Source: Bryum argenteum | Taxonomy: Eukaryota; Streptophyta; Bryopsida; Bryales; Bryaceae | Direction: 5' to 3' | Assembly (NCBI GenBank): GCA_037043015.1 | Contig: CM073321.1 | Span: 22,193,001 to 22,257,000 of the forward strand | DNA length: 64,000 bases | Shown here: one piece after another, positions 12,840 through 23,007 of the stretch | How positions within the stretch are numbered: the first letter of the stretch is position 1 | How the letters are laid out: each line of letters starts with the position of its first letter | Translations under genes and position numbers: made by a program | The notes under the pieces: model-generated | The model's database searches: none | What the model saw: the letters and a program-made list of their open reading frames with translations, nothing else | Told to the model about the DNA's origin: nothing

Positions 12840-13100
12840 ATAACTAAGAAATTTAGGGCTGATGTTATTAATGTATAATATAATTTACATAAAGGTGGGT
12901 CCTTAGAATCGCAACCTTAGTATTCAAACTTTAGGCCCTGTATAAGTTTTGTAGTGATTCGAAGTCAAGTTATACCTCCAAATAAATTAAAATTATAAAC
13001 CTTAACCCCTATGATTTGAATCAACCAGTTTGGTGAGTTGGAAGGCACATCCAAGTTACTGTACGTCGTTTGGGATATGAGATAATTCACAATAAGGCGA
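12441..13100. other. Spacer with TGAGCGGTGAGCAG cluster, no gene
   Basis: At 12,464-12,520 short phrases GTGAGCAG and GAGCGGTG recur. Their reverse complement resembles clusters at 49,620-49,660 and 53,330-53,370. The rest is AT-rich. Confidence 0.4.
12786..12836. repeat. (AT)n microsatellite
   Basis: Uninterrupted alternating AT of about 50 bases after GACGTC. Confidence 0.95.
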
Positions 13101-13128
13101 CCGAAACAAATTTAGCAAAGTTTTCTTA

Positions 13129-13419
13129 GTGTTAGGTAACCAACTGTTTGGGACTGTAATGGGGTTTGTATTAGGAAATTTGTGGCCTATTTTGGGAGGG
13201 CAGCCTAGAATGGAATCTCAACATAATTTTAGCTTGGGCATTATGAATAAGAGACTTTTGAATTTAAGCTTCGTGACTGAACCAATCAATGATGGGCTTG
13301 CAACATCCTACCAACTTCACAATCCTTTCAGAGCACAAAACCTACTTACAGCAAGAGAGGTGTACGTACCACACCTCGGTGCGCCCACCCGATGGGGTCC
13401 CAAATTCAAACAGGTGTAA
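13129..13419 (+). other. Open frame of unknown status
   Basis: A 96-residue frame starting MLGNQLFGTVMGFVLGN with a hydrophobic N-terminal third. No motif recognised, no clear splice sites or promoter, and no similarity seen elsewhere in the window. It may be chance. Confidence 0.2.
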
Positions 13420-13537
13420 ACAACTGAATAGCTTAGGTTCCAAAGAAAACAAAAATATTTCTTAAGGAATTTTTTTTTAACCATAACGTAGTCATAACAT
13501 GAATGTGATATTATGCGCTCATATAGAGCTAACTATT

Positions 13538-14900
13538 TTATGGCGTATCAGAGTTTGACTGTGCTCCACTAAGGTCCAAATATTGCCTAACCCGACTATG
13601 TATACGAGGTGGTAGGCTCATTCCATCACTAGAATCAGATATGACACTCGCAAACGCTCCAGCCAGGGATGCTACATAACTTGGGAGCCGGAACGAAGGC
13701 AATGGGGTTTGATATGTGGACTGAAATCCCCGCTTTCTCGTTATGGACGCCGGACTCATTAAACTGCAAATAACACAATTTTAGTGAGTATTTAGAATCA
13801 CTAAGCTATGAAATTTACAGACTTTAAGAAAACTTAACCCCATATTCGTTATATTGGGAAATATGCATGACTTTGGGAGATTTAAGAGTAGAAAATCATC
13901 TAAAATATCGATCAATGTTAAGCATAAAGTACTGGATCTTGCCTCAAACATGAGGTGATTATATGCAAATAGAGACATCGCTCTCACCAAACCATAGAAA
14001 AAGGATGGGAATAAAAGAATATTCCATTTATTCGCTTGTGAATATCAATCATGATTCACAAAATATGTCATACAAGAGTGATGACTATCAGATCTGTACA
14101 TAATTAATACTTCTGTAGCTAATAGATTTAACTACTACGGGGTTCCACCATAAGCTACAATACGAGATTGGATGAATGCTCGTTGATGTCGACGTGTCCA
14201 GCTAGAATCACTGTCTTGCATCAATGGACTGTCAAGAAGGCGTTGCAGTCTTTCGCGACGCCGGTCCTCAATGCTTGACTTAAATAGCGAGTGGCGGCGG
14301 TTTTCTGACATAGGCATCATTGCTCCCTGTTCAGTGGACTTCGAAGGACATGCTTTTGGACTCCCCAAAACACGATCCTGAACAAAATAAAACAACAGCA
14401 TATTCTATAAGTGAACGAGCGAATATACATACGAGCAATAGTTAGCACATGAGTCCAATGTATAAGAATTGATTTATGTACAGCAGTAGATCTACAAATA
14501 GTTACTCGTTCTTGCAAACACTTAACTCAAAGCATACAATGGACACTCTGTAGTAACTTCTCAAGGGATGAAGAAACAAACCTTGACAAAAACTTCTTCA
14601 GAAATATCGACGTCAATGTCGTATAACATACGCTTCGTAGGCGTACATGTAATTTGAAGAGGAGGACAATTATGATTTACCGTTGGAGGCGACACGGGGG
14701 AAGCGGATTGCACTTTCGGAGGTGAAGCCTTAGTGACAGGGCTGTTAACTACTCCATCTTCTACCGCCATTGTTGAAAAATCCATGGTAGATTGAGCCGT
14801 TTCAGCAGACTACAATAATCGTCCTCTACTCCGAAGTGAAGGCCCGTAATCCCCACCATTCATTAAAGAATCCACAGAAGCACGACAATCACCCTGCATA
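13538..14900 (-). pseudogene. Unknown Ser/Pro-rich multi-exon gene remnant
   Basis: Minus-strand exon at about 14,890-14,580 (GDCRASVDSLMNGGDYG, one in-frame TAG, then MDFSTMAVEDGVVNSP and a Pro-rich stretch to DIDVDISEEVFVK) ends at a GT donor. The next exon follows a TTTTGTTCAG acceptor at 14,380 and reads DRVLGSPKACPSKSTE, then an Arg-rich basic helix-like part, to a stop at 14,135. A further exon-like stretch at 13,759-13,538 follows a TTATTTGCAG acceptor. No domain is recognised. It lies directly downstream of the HAD pseudogene on the same strand and could be part of the same element. Confidence 0.3.
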
Positions 14901-15136
14901 ATCTATTTCAACAATATGCGAAACAAATCATCAAATATCCAGAGTACATTAAGTTCATGCAAGACATTACTTTAAGCAAAACTAAAAATCACATTATGTT
15001 CATATTCACAAAATGAAAATTCAGAAACATATGAAACGTCCTACAAATCTACTACAAGAGCTTCACAATGAAAGTTACGATTAAAATTAAACCAAAGGGA
15101 CCAAAACTACCCGAGAATAGAAAACGAATTATTTTT

Positions 15137-16290
15137 TCATTCTACAAAGGCCTTTGGTATTTCATTATACAGATCTAATGATGCACGATCATCATATAAC
15201 ATGGCACGTCCAAATTGAAACGATGAACGAAACTTGCTAAGGGGACCGTCAAACTCATGGAGATCTAACAGATACGGCAAAACATCATCTAACAAAACAG
15301 AGTCCTCGTGTGCCCTATTGTCCTTGTGAGACCAAGATGGTAGTAAAAGAACATTTTCCCGCTGATTAAGCACGTGCTTAACCGGACTATCATCAATGAT
15401 GAGCGTATTAGCCTCTGTATAAAAACCATCAAAGCTATTAAAGATATGAGCTGACAAGGTCTTAAGGAAGATAGACTTTTGAGTTCCCGGTTCCTTCATG
15501 AATAATGGTCGGCTCCCACCAGATTTCAAGGGAATCATGTCACAGTCTTCTTGACCAAGAATTCGTAGTGGCCTTATAGGGTTTATAGGACCAAAGAGAA
15601 AATCTCAAATGGCTTCTGTAGTTGTTCTCATCATCGAACTCCAAACCGTGATGGTAGCAAACGATGCCACCCGAGAGAGGAAGTCCTTACAGTTGGGCCT
15701 CACCCATACAAGCTTCTTCCCCACCTCGGTTGGCAACGTGGCCGAGTGAACACGGAAGTCATGATTTCTGTATCCTTTAGCTTCCCAAAATGGGGAACAA
15801 TTGCAGAGGATACCATTGAGGTCGAGAACAACATTTAACCAAGTACCCGAGGACTTCCTTGGAACCCGACCTATGTCTTCACTAGATATTAAATCATTGA
15901 CCGATGCCTCGTTGACCTGAAATGAAAACGGCGCACCAAGACAAAATTACTGGGGAGCTTTCGTAACTGGTGCGATGAATTCAAGGTCAGCAACATAAAT
16001 TTCATCGCAACGATAGCATGGGTGAGAGCAGTGTTTGTGGAACAGAAAATACCTGATTATCATAATTGCTCTCCTCTAAGTCAACTTGGACACCCATTGA
16101 CCCGAGTGATCGCTTTCGATGCAATCTATCTCATCACGGACAGCAACAACATTCTCAGTATGTGAGACATCATGCATTTTAAGTGAGTCCTCCACCGGTG
16201 GTACCCGCTCATGGCGATAACATTCAAGCGTGACATCATCCATGACTGGAACATCGATTGCTTCGTCATCCAAATTAACATCTGGCAGCG
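15137..16290 (-). pseudogene. FCP1/NIF-type HAD phosphatase-like pseudogene
   Basis: Exon near 16,290-16,080 is acidic (DDEAIDVPVMDDVTLE) and needs a frame change near 16,100 to reach a CAG donor. After a TTCATTTCAG acceptor at about 15,920 the next exon reads WLNVVLDLNGILCNCSPFW, the plant variant (DLNG) of the HAD DxD motif I, then KKLVWVRPNCKDFL and ITVWSS (motif II region), an in-frame TGA at 15605-15607, GQEDCD, and NTLIIDDSPVKHVL (motif IV, IDDSP), ending at 15137. This order is that of FCP1-homology/NIF phosphatases, which in plants form a family of HAD-like proteins that dephosphorylate Ser in protein substrates. The first Asp is kept; the second position is Asn as in many plant members. 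The stop and frame change make it a probable pseudogene. Confidence 0.6.
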
Positions 16291-16378
16291 CAATACAAAT
16301 TTATGGAATCAGGAAACAGAAATAGGAGGAAGTAGAATATGGGAGCGAGCAAGAAGCAGATATGAAAAAGGGCAACAA

Positions 16379-16399
16379 TTTAGCTCGAGTCGAGCTAAA
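16379..16399. repeat. 21-bp palindrome, left edge of element B
   Basis: TTTAGCTCGA, one base (G), TCGAGCTAAA. It is a perfect copy between the HAD pseudogene and the 3' end of the ParB/methylase-like gene, and marks the left limit at which the palindrome type is seen around copy B. Confidence 0.9.
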
Positions 16400-17430
16400 C
16401 TGCAAAATAGTAAAGGCCTGTATTAATTACAAAAAAATGTCTGTTTGATACAAAATTTCACATGTATATGTGTTTTCCGGCATTTACAGCTTAAACACTT
16501 AAATACAGCCTAAACACTCGATCCAAAATCTAAGTTGAAGGAGAACCTGGAGATTCTTCATCTTCGTCACCCACAGGTCGTATCTCAGGCATAGGAGCGG
16601 AAGGCACAGGCGCGGGAGGCTCGGTAGTTGGAGGCGGCAGGGACATGAGTGGTTGCAGAGAAGTGGGTATAGCCTATGTAGCAGGAGTGGTTGCCATTGG
16701 CCGCACCGAAGTTAATGCGTGGCCGGCAGTTAAACTCTTCATCATCTGCATCACCCTGTTATGGCGTTTCTGTTCCCTCTTTTCACGTTCCCGCTGCTCA
16801 AGGTTCTGCTGTTTAAGGAGCTCTTCCAACTTTTTCCGGTGTGCCATCTCCTCCTCAACCTTGCGCTGTAGTGCTGCCAATTCAGCACTCTCCTCGGCCT
16901 TGAACCTACTTGAGGGTGAGTCCCTTGACAGGGGATTACGTTTCCGTTTTACACTCCCCCTGCCGCCTCCTCGCCCAGGAGCGGTACGCGACTCCTGCGG
17001 TGTCCGAGGGGTCGTGTCTATCTCCATGTCTTGCTCTTCGAGTGGAGAGGAGTCATCTCCTCCGGAACCAAGTCTATAAGTGCTGCCTTCACCTTGAGGT
17101 GGCCTCCCGCTTGACTCAGAACCCTCCTGGTCAAGGACGTCCTCTTCCAGGGCTTCGTCATCAAGAGACGAAACAGCTTTGCGCTTGCCTTTCAAAAGCA
17201 TGCCTCCGACCTCCGGAAACTCCCCTTTGTCGACAAAATAACCGTTGACGAAGAAGTCAGTGGGATCAAGTGTAAGGCCTTCCTCGTACGCTTGGTCGAT
17301 GTCCTCCCTGTCTTCGGCGTCGAATATGCAGTAGGCATCGAGGGACAACATCTACAAAAAACAAAGCAACTTAGGCAACGGACTTGGTCTGAAGCTCGGG
17401 CGGTGAAGTTTGCAGAAAAAGGCATGACAG

Positions 17431-17663
17431 TTTAGCTCGAGTCGAGCTAAACTGTATCGACAGTTTAGCTCGACTTGAGCTAAACTGTAGACAATTTAGT
17501 TCGACTCGACGTAACCCGTATGGCATCCTATTGGCACAAACAGAGTGACAGTTTAGTTCGACTCGAGCTAAACTGACTAGACAGTTTAGCTCGACTCGAG
17601 CTAAACTGTAGGGGCATCCTATGGGCACAAAATGTGTGAAAGTTTAGCTCGAGTCGAGCTAAA
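17431..17663. repeat. Palindrome cluster in intron of copy B
   Basis: Copies at 17431-17451, 17464-17484, 17495-17515 (diverged), 17552-17572, 17585-17605 and 17643-17663, most extended by CAG..CTG to 27 bp. All lie between a donor at 17678 and an acceptor at 17352, so they are intronic. Translation across them gives the repeated peptides FSSSRAKL and LARVELN, which are artefacts of the repeat. Confidence 0.9.
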
Positions 17664-19079
17664 CTGTATGGAGCTTACCACGCTTGCGCAGACTGCTTTG
17701 CCACCGGCTAGACAAGCAAAATATTCTCTTGCTCCTGGCAAAATAGCTGGATGACCTGCAAATAGAAGTCCATCCTCAATAGTGTACATGTGATACCGAG
17801 ACTCATTGTACTTCCGCGGCTTGTTGTAGAGAGCGTGCTTTGGAGCGCGGTACTCGGTCTCGGGCAATCTCGCGAGTCTGATGTCTTTCCTAATCATGAA
17901 AAGAAGTCGTACGGGCTCGGAGGATTGCTTTGCTTTCGCTCAGAATCCAGCGATTCGTTCGTGCGGGGACGGATAGTACAAAGACGGTATCAGCGTATAA
18001 TTTGACCCTGGGAAGTAGGCTGGATTATTTGCGAACGCCTCGACTTGCAGGTAATCATGGTCATCCCCGCAAATAAATAACCAGCAGGGTACATCCGTGA
18101 GAGCTGGCTTGTTCTGGGACGATAAGATCGTCATGAACATTTCGAAGAACGGGTGGTCAGGAGATGAATCGGAGTTATTAGTACCACTACCCGGAACCAA
18201 TCTAAAGTCGATGATTCCAACGTTCATCGCCGGTGCAACTTCCGGCCATTTGTTCTCCGACCAATCTCTCAGCCTCTGTGGTGTCTTGCGCTCGAAGGAT
18301 CGGAATATTAGACTACCAACAGGGCCTACGAACTTCTGACGCTTCTCCAGGAACACCTCAAAGAACCTCTTTGCGTAGGGTGAGAGATCCTCGCAGCTGG
18401 TATTCCTGTGCTGGGTTTGTCTTTGATCCGCGTAATACTTGTCCGGAATACCCCATTCCAAAAGTGCCTTCTTCGAGGCCTTTGTGACGTGGAAGTCCCT
18501 CTTGAACTTCTTCCACGCATCCACGTCAAACTCGTTGTTCTTGAAGATTCCGAGTTCGGGTCGGATCTTGTGGATCCGAAGCTGGGCGGTTGCCTTGCGC
18601 TTCAACCGTTCGACGTACTCCTTGACGGAGTAGCAATCTTCAAGAAGGGTGGCTGGTTGCTTGAGGGTAACCTTTGGGTATTCCAATTTCCGAGACGGAC
18701 CTGATCTATTGAGCATATGTGTACAGAGTTTCCTATGATCCGACTCTGATAGGTTACCAAGGTTCTTAAAAAATTCCCTCGTCAGGGTTTGGTCGTTGTC
18801 TGGTTTGAACCCTGGTTTGTCGCAGAGCTGCCTCAAGGAGTAGGGGTCGATTAGGGTCCCCTGAGCGACACTTCCAATCAATTCTGACCAGAGGTCCCAG
18901 AGATCATCAGGGAAAGTGATGATCTTAAGCTCATTAGTCAGGGATAAGACCTTGTTCTTCGCCTCTACTTGGGCCTTGACAACATCAATCATTGCGAATC
19001 TATGTCGAATAGATTCCACGAATTTCTGCAATGCAACAGAACAAGAGTGTAAGATTGCGGTGTATAAGAGGGTGAACAC

Positions 19080-19222
19080 TTTAGCTCGAGTCGAGCTAAA
19101 GTGTTTGTGCAACATACAGAAGGCGAGCTATGAGTTGTTTTCTGGTTTGAACACGAAGTATTAGCGACAGTTTAGCTCGACTCGAGCTAAACTGGCATCA
19201 GTTTAGCTCGACTCGAGCTAAA
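19080..19222. repeat. Palindrome cluster in second intron of copy B
   Basis: Perfect copies at 19080-19100, 19171-19191 and 19202-19222, inside the intron 19282-19026. Confidence 0.9.
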
Positions 19223-20790
19223 CTGGCACGGGAAATTATTGAAAGGGATGAGAGTGTATGTGCTACTTGAAATAAATCTTACGTCAAAATTCGCGTATTG
19301 TGACAGGACACGCTTTGCCTGCACGCGTTTGTCAGCCACCCCAGCTGCTGCATGTCTGTTTGCTGGCCGTCCGTAGTTTATCCATACCGCGCGGACGGCT
19401 AGGATGTTCGACGCCCACGTCTGCTTGAACGGAGTGAAATGGTTCACCCTGTTATAGAATGCTGATATTTTACGAAGCTTGGCTTCATCCTTTGTCCAAA
19501 CTACGAAAGCTGACCACACCCGGAAGTCTTTTCGAATTGTCTCCGGGACTTTGGATTTCAGCATTTCCTTGGAAGCAGCAACGCTGTGTTGCCCGTTGAT
19601 TATCCAAAAGTCGCAGTCCTGCATATCCTCCAGGCCTTTCGGCTTCACGTCTAATTTCAGCATTACGCACAGCGTTTGCTTCTGCGATCTATCAGGCATA
19701 TTGATTAGGAAATTCAGCAAGTCGGTCTTGCCCTTCTTCTCAAATGCCCTGATTGTCCATTCTTGAGGAGACTCGAACATCCTCATTGTGTCGACATCGA
19801 TCTTCGTGTCAGGTTTCGGAAAGACGAAACAATCCTGACAGTCTGTGAAGAACTTCTGATAAATCAGGTTGACGTTGTCGAAGTCGATCTCCTCCAATGT
19901 ATTCACGTTCTTCAGTATATTCTGAATTGCGTCGTTCAAAGCTGTAAAAGCATCCTCTTCGGGGATGAGCATGCTTTTTTTCTTGGCCTCCGCCGATTTT
20001 TTTACCGGAGCTTCTTTCCTCTGCACTGGTGATTCAGAGGCAGTTGTGGCTGTAGCGGCAGGTCTTGTAGCACGTTGCGTTCGTGATGGGGTCCTACTCT
20101 GTACGCCGCTCCCCGTTGCCGTGATCCCAGATCCCTCCATTGGAGCCATTCCTTTTATGTGGAGAGTCTTCGCGACTATGTCAGCGTGTGTCAATGTCGA
20201 GATTACAGATCGCAATTTGATAGCGAGCTGCTTGGCCTTGAGATCTCCCCCCTGTTTTGTTTGCCATGCTTTAGTAAGCATATCCTGTTTCAATGTGGTT
20301 TTCACGTCATCGAAACTGGACGCCTCTAAACTCTCCACTAACTGTCCCAAGTCAAAGCGCGTTTGCTTGATGTCAATCAGGATCGTGTAGTTGTAGGCTG
20401 ACTCCTTGTCTTTTGCATTGATGGTTGTGCACGTAGCAATGACTTCTTTTTCGGCTTCGTGGTCGAAGTCTGTGAGCTTTAATTCCATGTCGATGGTCAT
20501 GGGATCAGTGACTTCTCCTTCGTAGGTCACGGCCAGGGTGAGGAACGCTGTCCAGGGAATCCATCTCGCAGACCAGGATACTACTTTCGAAGGGTCTTTG
20601 AATTCCCAGCAGTCCAACTGCTTCGTGTCGTCGCCATCGTCCTCGTCTATATTCGTTGGCTTAAGTCTGAAGAAGTGCTTAAGCGCCTCATGTACTCTCG
20701 CCTTCTCCGCACTGTGAAAATGCAGTGTTAGTTGGAATTGTATAATCAAACACATGAAGCTTGTTCAATCGTTCCTAGTAGTACCTGCAG

Positions 20791-21130
20791 TTTAGCTCGA
20801 CTTGAGCTAAACTGCATGACCTCGTACGTGACCCACCACTTTGGCTTCAGTCGAGATAAACCATTCTGATGTATGACTATTTAGTTTAGCTCGACTAGAG
20901 CTAAACTGCATGTGACCTAGCGTGACCCTAGCGTTACCCTAAGATCGAACTGAGTTTTATTGTAGCCTATTTTAGGACTGCGTTGTTGCTGGGTATCCGC
21001 CTGTCTTGACCTCTACAGTTTAGCTCGACTCGAGCTAAACTGCACGGGCATGTGCCGGATACAGTTTAGCTGGAGTCGAGCTAAACTGTAGAGGCATTGT
21101 CACTTACAGTTTAGCTCGACTCGAGCTAAA
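20791..21130. repeat. Palindrome cluster upstream of copy B
   Basis: Copies at 20791-20811 (one change), 20885-20905 (one change), 21019-21039, 21065-21085 (one change) and 21110-21130, plus a diverged one near 20,848. They lie 5' of exon 20711 on the minus strand, in a 5' intron or promoter. Confidence 0.9.
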
Positions 21131-22860
21131 CTGTGGGGATGACCCATCTAAGTTTTGGACCATTCTATTTATTTGACCCATCTATTTACTGTAAAGAGGA
21201 CCCGTCTATGTTGGTGATGATCCTCACCTGTCTGCCATGTTTCTTCACTCAGCAATGCAATTGTGTGATGCGCTTGTTTTTGGCTGAACTTGCACATGAA
21301 TTTGATTGGTCATGATATGGGAATTTTGTGAGGAATTTTGTTTGCTTGTGAGCATCTTTAATGTTACAGATCTTGGAGTTAGAATTGTTTGGGTCGTTCA
21401 ATTGAATGTTTTATGATAGTGTAGCTCAATGAGCCTTATTTCTCCTTTCATAAGCCGGCCCAACCCAACAGAATATGCTCCATTTACTGTTTCTGAGAGT
21501 GTTTGAAACAAAAATCAAACATGAAGAAGAGTCAACAAGAATGAATGTTGAAAAGAGGTGGTACTGTGGAGAATAGAAATAAAATACCGCTGGGCACATT
21601 CAAAGATGAAATGAACAAAGTAATGCATACTATGGTGCTGGGCGCATTCAATTACAAAATGAACAAAGAAATTGGTACTGTATGATACAAAAAAGAACAT
21701 GACAACCATTACACAACAATGAAAGCAAGATTCAACTCAAGAATACTAAGGCAACCCTGCTAATGACCGGATCATTCAAAGTGCGCAAATTCATCAATGT
21801 GGAGCTAAATCTCAAACTAACTGGAAAATCTTGTTACAGGAATATAAATCTAGGGTCGAACGCGTTCTTACCTGAGATTACGAACGACAGCCGCGACAAT
21901 TATCAACGCTGCACTCCTTCGCTGGAGATTGATTCTTCTAGTTCTCAAACACAAAAAAAAGGATAATTCAGCACTCATGAAGCAACCCTAGGCTCCTGTT
22001 ATTCCCGAACCTTACAAGCTTCGTCGAAACGCACATCATCCAATTTGAAAAACTATCGGATGGCAAACCTATAACAAAGTTACACAGCTGAACACGAAGT
22101 CGGAAACAAAGAAAAAAAAGCTTAGCAGGGACACGCAACGAACCAGAGGATTGCCTCCGGACAGAAAGTGAGTTAGGGTTTCTCAATGGAGCGTACCACA
22201 ACGCGCCGACGGCTTCGGCGGATCGCAAAGACCCGAGCGCCGACGAAGCTCGGCGGAGCGCAGCACTTGAGCGCCAACAACACAGAAAACCGCGCGGCGC
22301 CGACGAAACCCCTGGAACGCAGCACCTGAGCGCCGTATACACCCGCGCGCGACAATCGAACCTACACGCTGGACCTTCCGACGAGGAGAAAACCTGCGAG
22401 GCGAATTGCGGAGCAGGGGGGAAAGAAATGCTCGCGACTCCGCGCGAGCTCAAAGCTGCAGACCGTGCAAGCTCCTCCGCCGCCAACGCAAAACCGCTGC
22501 AGTCCGTGCAAGCTCCTCCGCCTCGAGCAAAATGGCGCCAAAGCAGAAACACAGTCACAAAGTTCGCTCAAAACGACAAAACCCTGCTCCACAAATTCCA
22601 GTGCTACACGACAACACTCACAACTGCAACAAGCGGAAGACCAGCGCGACAAAGCAGGCGCGAACTCCGAGGATAAGAGGACTGGTGGAAAAGCACGACC
22701 GTGGCAGCGCGGGGAAAATATGAGAGAAGCAGAAACTGCGGGGGGGGGGGGAAGCAAGCGCAAACTCCGAGGGTGGCAAAAGAAAGACTGGCAGCGCGGA
22801 GGAAATGTAAGAGAGAATGCTGAATTGGGGGAGATGGACACTGTGTGAAATGGCGGCGGT
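21131..22860. other. Spacer then GC-rich leader-like DNA
   Basis: 21.1-22.1 kb is ordinary AT-rich DNA with no gene. 22.16-22.85 kb is GC-rich and, on the minus strand, pyrimidine-rich with CGCC/GGCG repeats and a local duplication (GCAAGCTCCTCCGCC twice, near 22,467 and 22,507). Several overlapping frames exist on both strands without motifs. It could be the promoter and 5' leader of copy B, since similar GC-rich DNA lies upstream of the DUF7869-type gene at 58.9-59.6 kb. Confidence 0.35.
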
Positions 22861-22884
22861 GGTGGGACGTGGGGATCCCATCAC

Positions 22885-23007
22885 CAAAAAGTACGCCATG
22901 CCCATGATCATGTGCATGGGCGTGGTCATGCACATGGTCATACATACATACATGGCCATGTACTTGACCATGCCCATGCACATGATCATGGGCATGGCAT
23001 ACTTTTT
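22885..23007. repeat. Long inverted repeat, CATG-rich hairpin
   Basis: Left arm 22885-22932 and right arm 22960-23007 are reverse complements over 48 bases with about five mismatches; the spacer is 27 bases. Both arms contain GCCCATG, CATGATCATG and GCATGGGC phrases. Methionine-rich frames on both strands here (MPMIMCMGMV...) are by-products. It could be a fold-back or MITE-like insertion. Confidence 0.85.

Larger units (their letters stand above)
16674..20711 (-). pseudogene. ParB-like / DNA-methylase-like gene, copy B (one in-frame stop)
   Basis: Exons 20711-19283, 19025-17679 and 17351-16674 join in phase with clear GT..AG signals (TTTTCACAG acceptor; donors GTAAGA and GTAAGC; TTTTTTGTAG acceptor), giving about 1,150 codons; a 5' exon is not identified. 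The first exon has a Thr/Ala/Lys-rich linker and FWIINGQHSVAASKEM, then AFVVWTKDEAKLRKISAF, a ParB/DGQHR-like motif. The middle exon has a helical N-terminus, then VGIIDFRLVPGSG, PFFEMFMTIL and CWLFICGDDHDYL, at the place where copies A and C have the methylase motif IV-like region. After the only in-frame stop (TGA 17940-17942) the same frame gives LLFAGHPAILPGAREYFA, a possible relic of the FxGxG motif I. The last exon is acidic then a Glu/Lys/Gln-rich coiled coil and ends PMATTPAT at 16674. It could be nearly intact if the TGA is recent, polymorphic or an error. Function is unknown; DNA binding is inferred. Confidence 0.6.
16379..21130 (-). mobile_element. Palindrome-bounded element B
   Basis: Segment limited by outermost copies of the TTTAGCTCGA-N-TCGAGCTAAA palindrome, with 15 or more copies inside the gene's introns and 5' DNA. 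It contains a single long spliced gene. Terminal inverted repeats and a target duplication were not found, so the limits are provisional and mobility is inferred from the shared palindrome at two transposase loci elsewhere in the window. Confidence 0.4.

Noticed and set aside
17371..17628. Frames with repeated peptides FSSSRAKL / LARVELN (also at 30,862-31,056 and 19,190)
   Set aside because: They are translations of the DNA palindrome within introns or upstream DNA; DNA symmetry, not protein, is the conserved feature.
22604..22995. Methionine/histidine-rich frames
   Set aside because: They come from the CATG-rich inverted repeat and the GC-rich block beside it.
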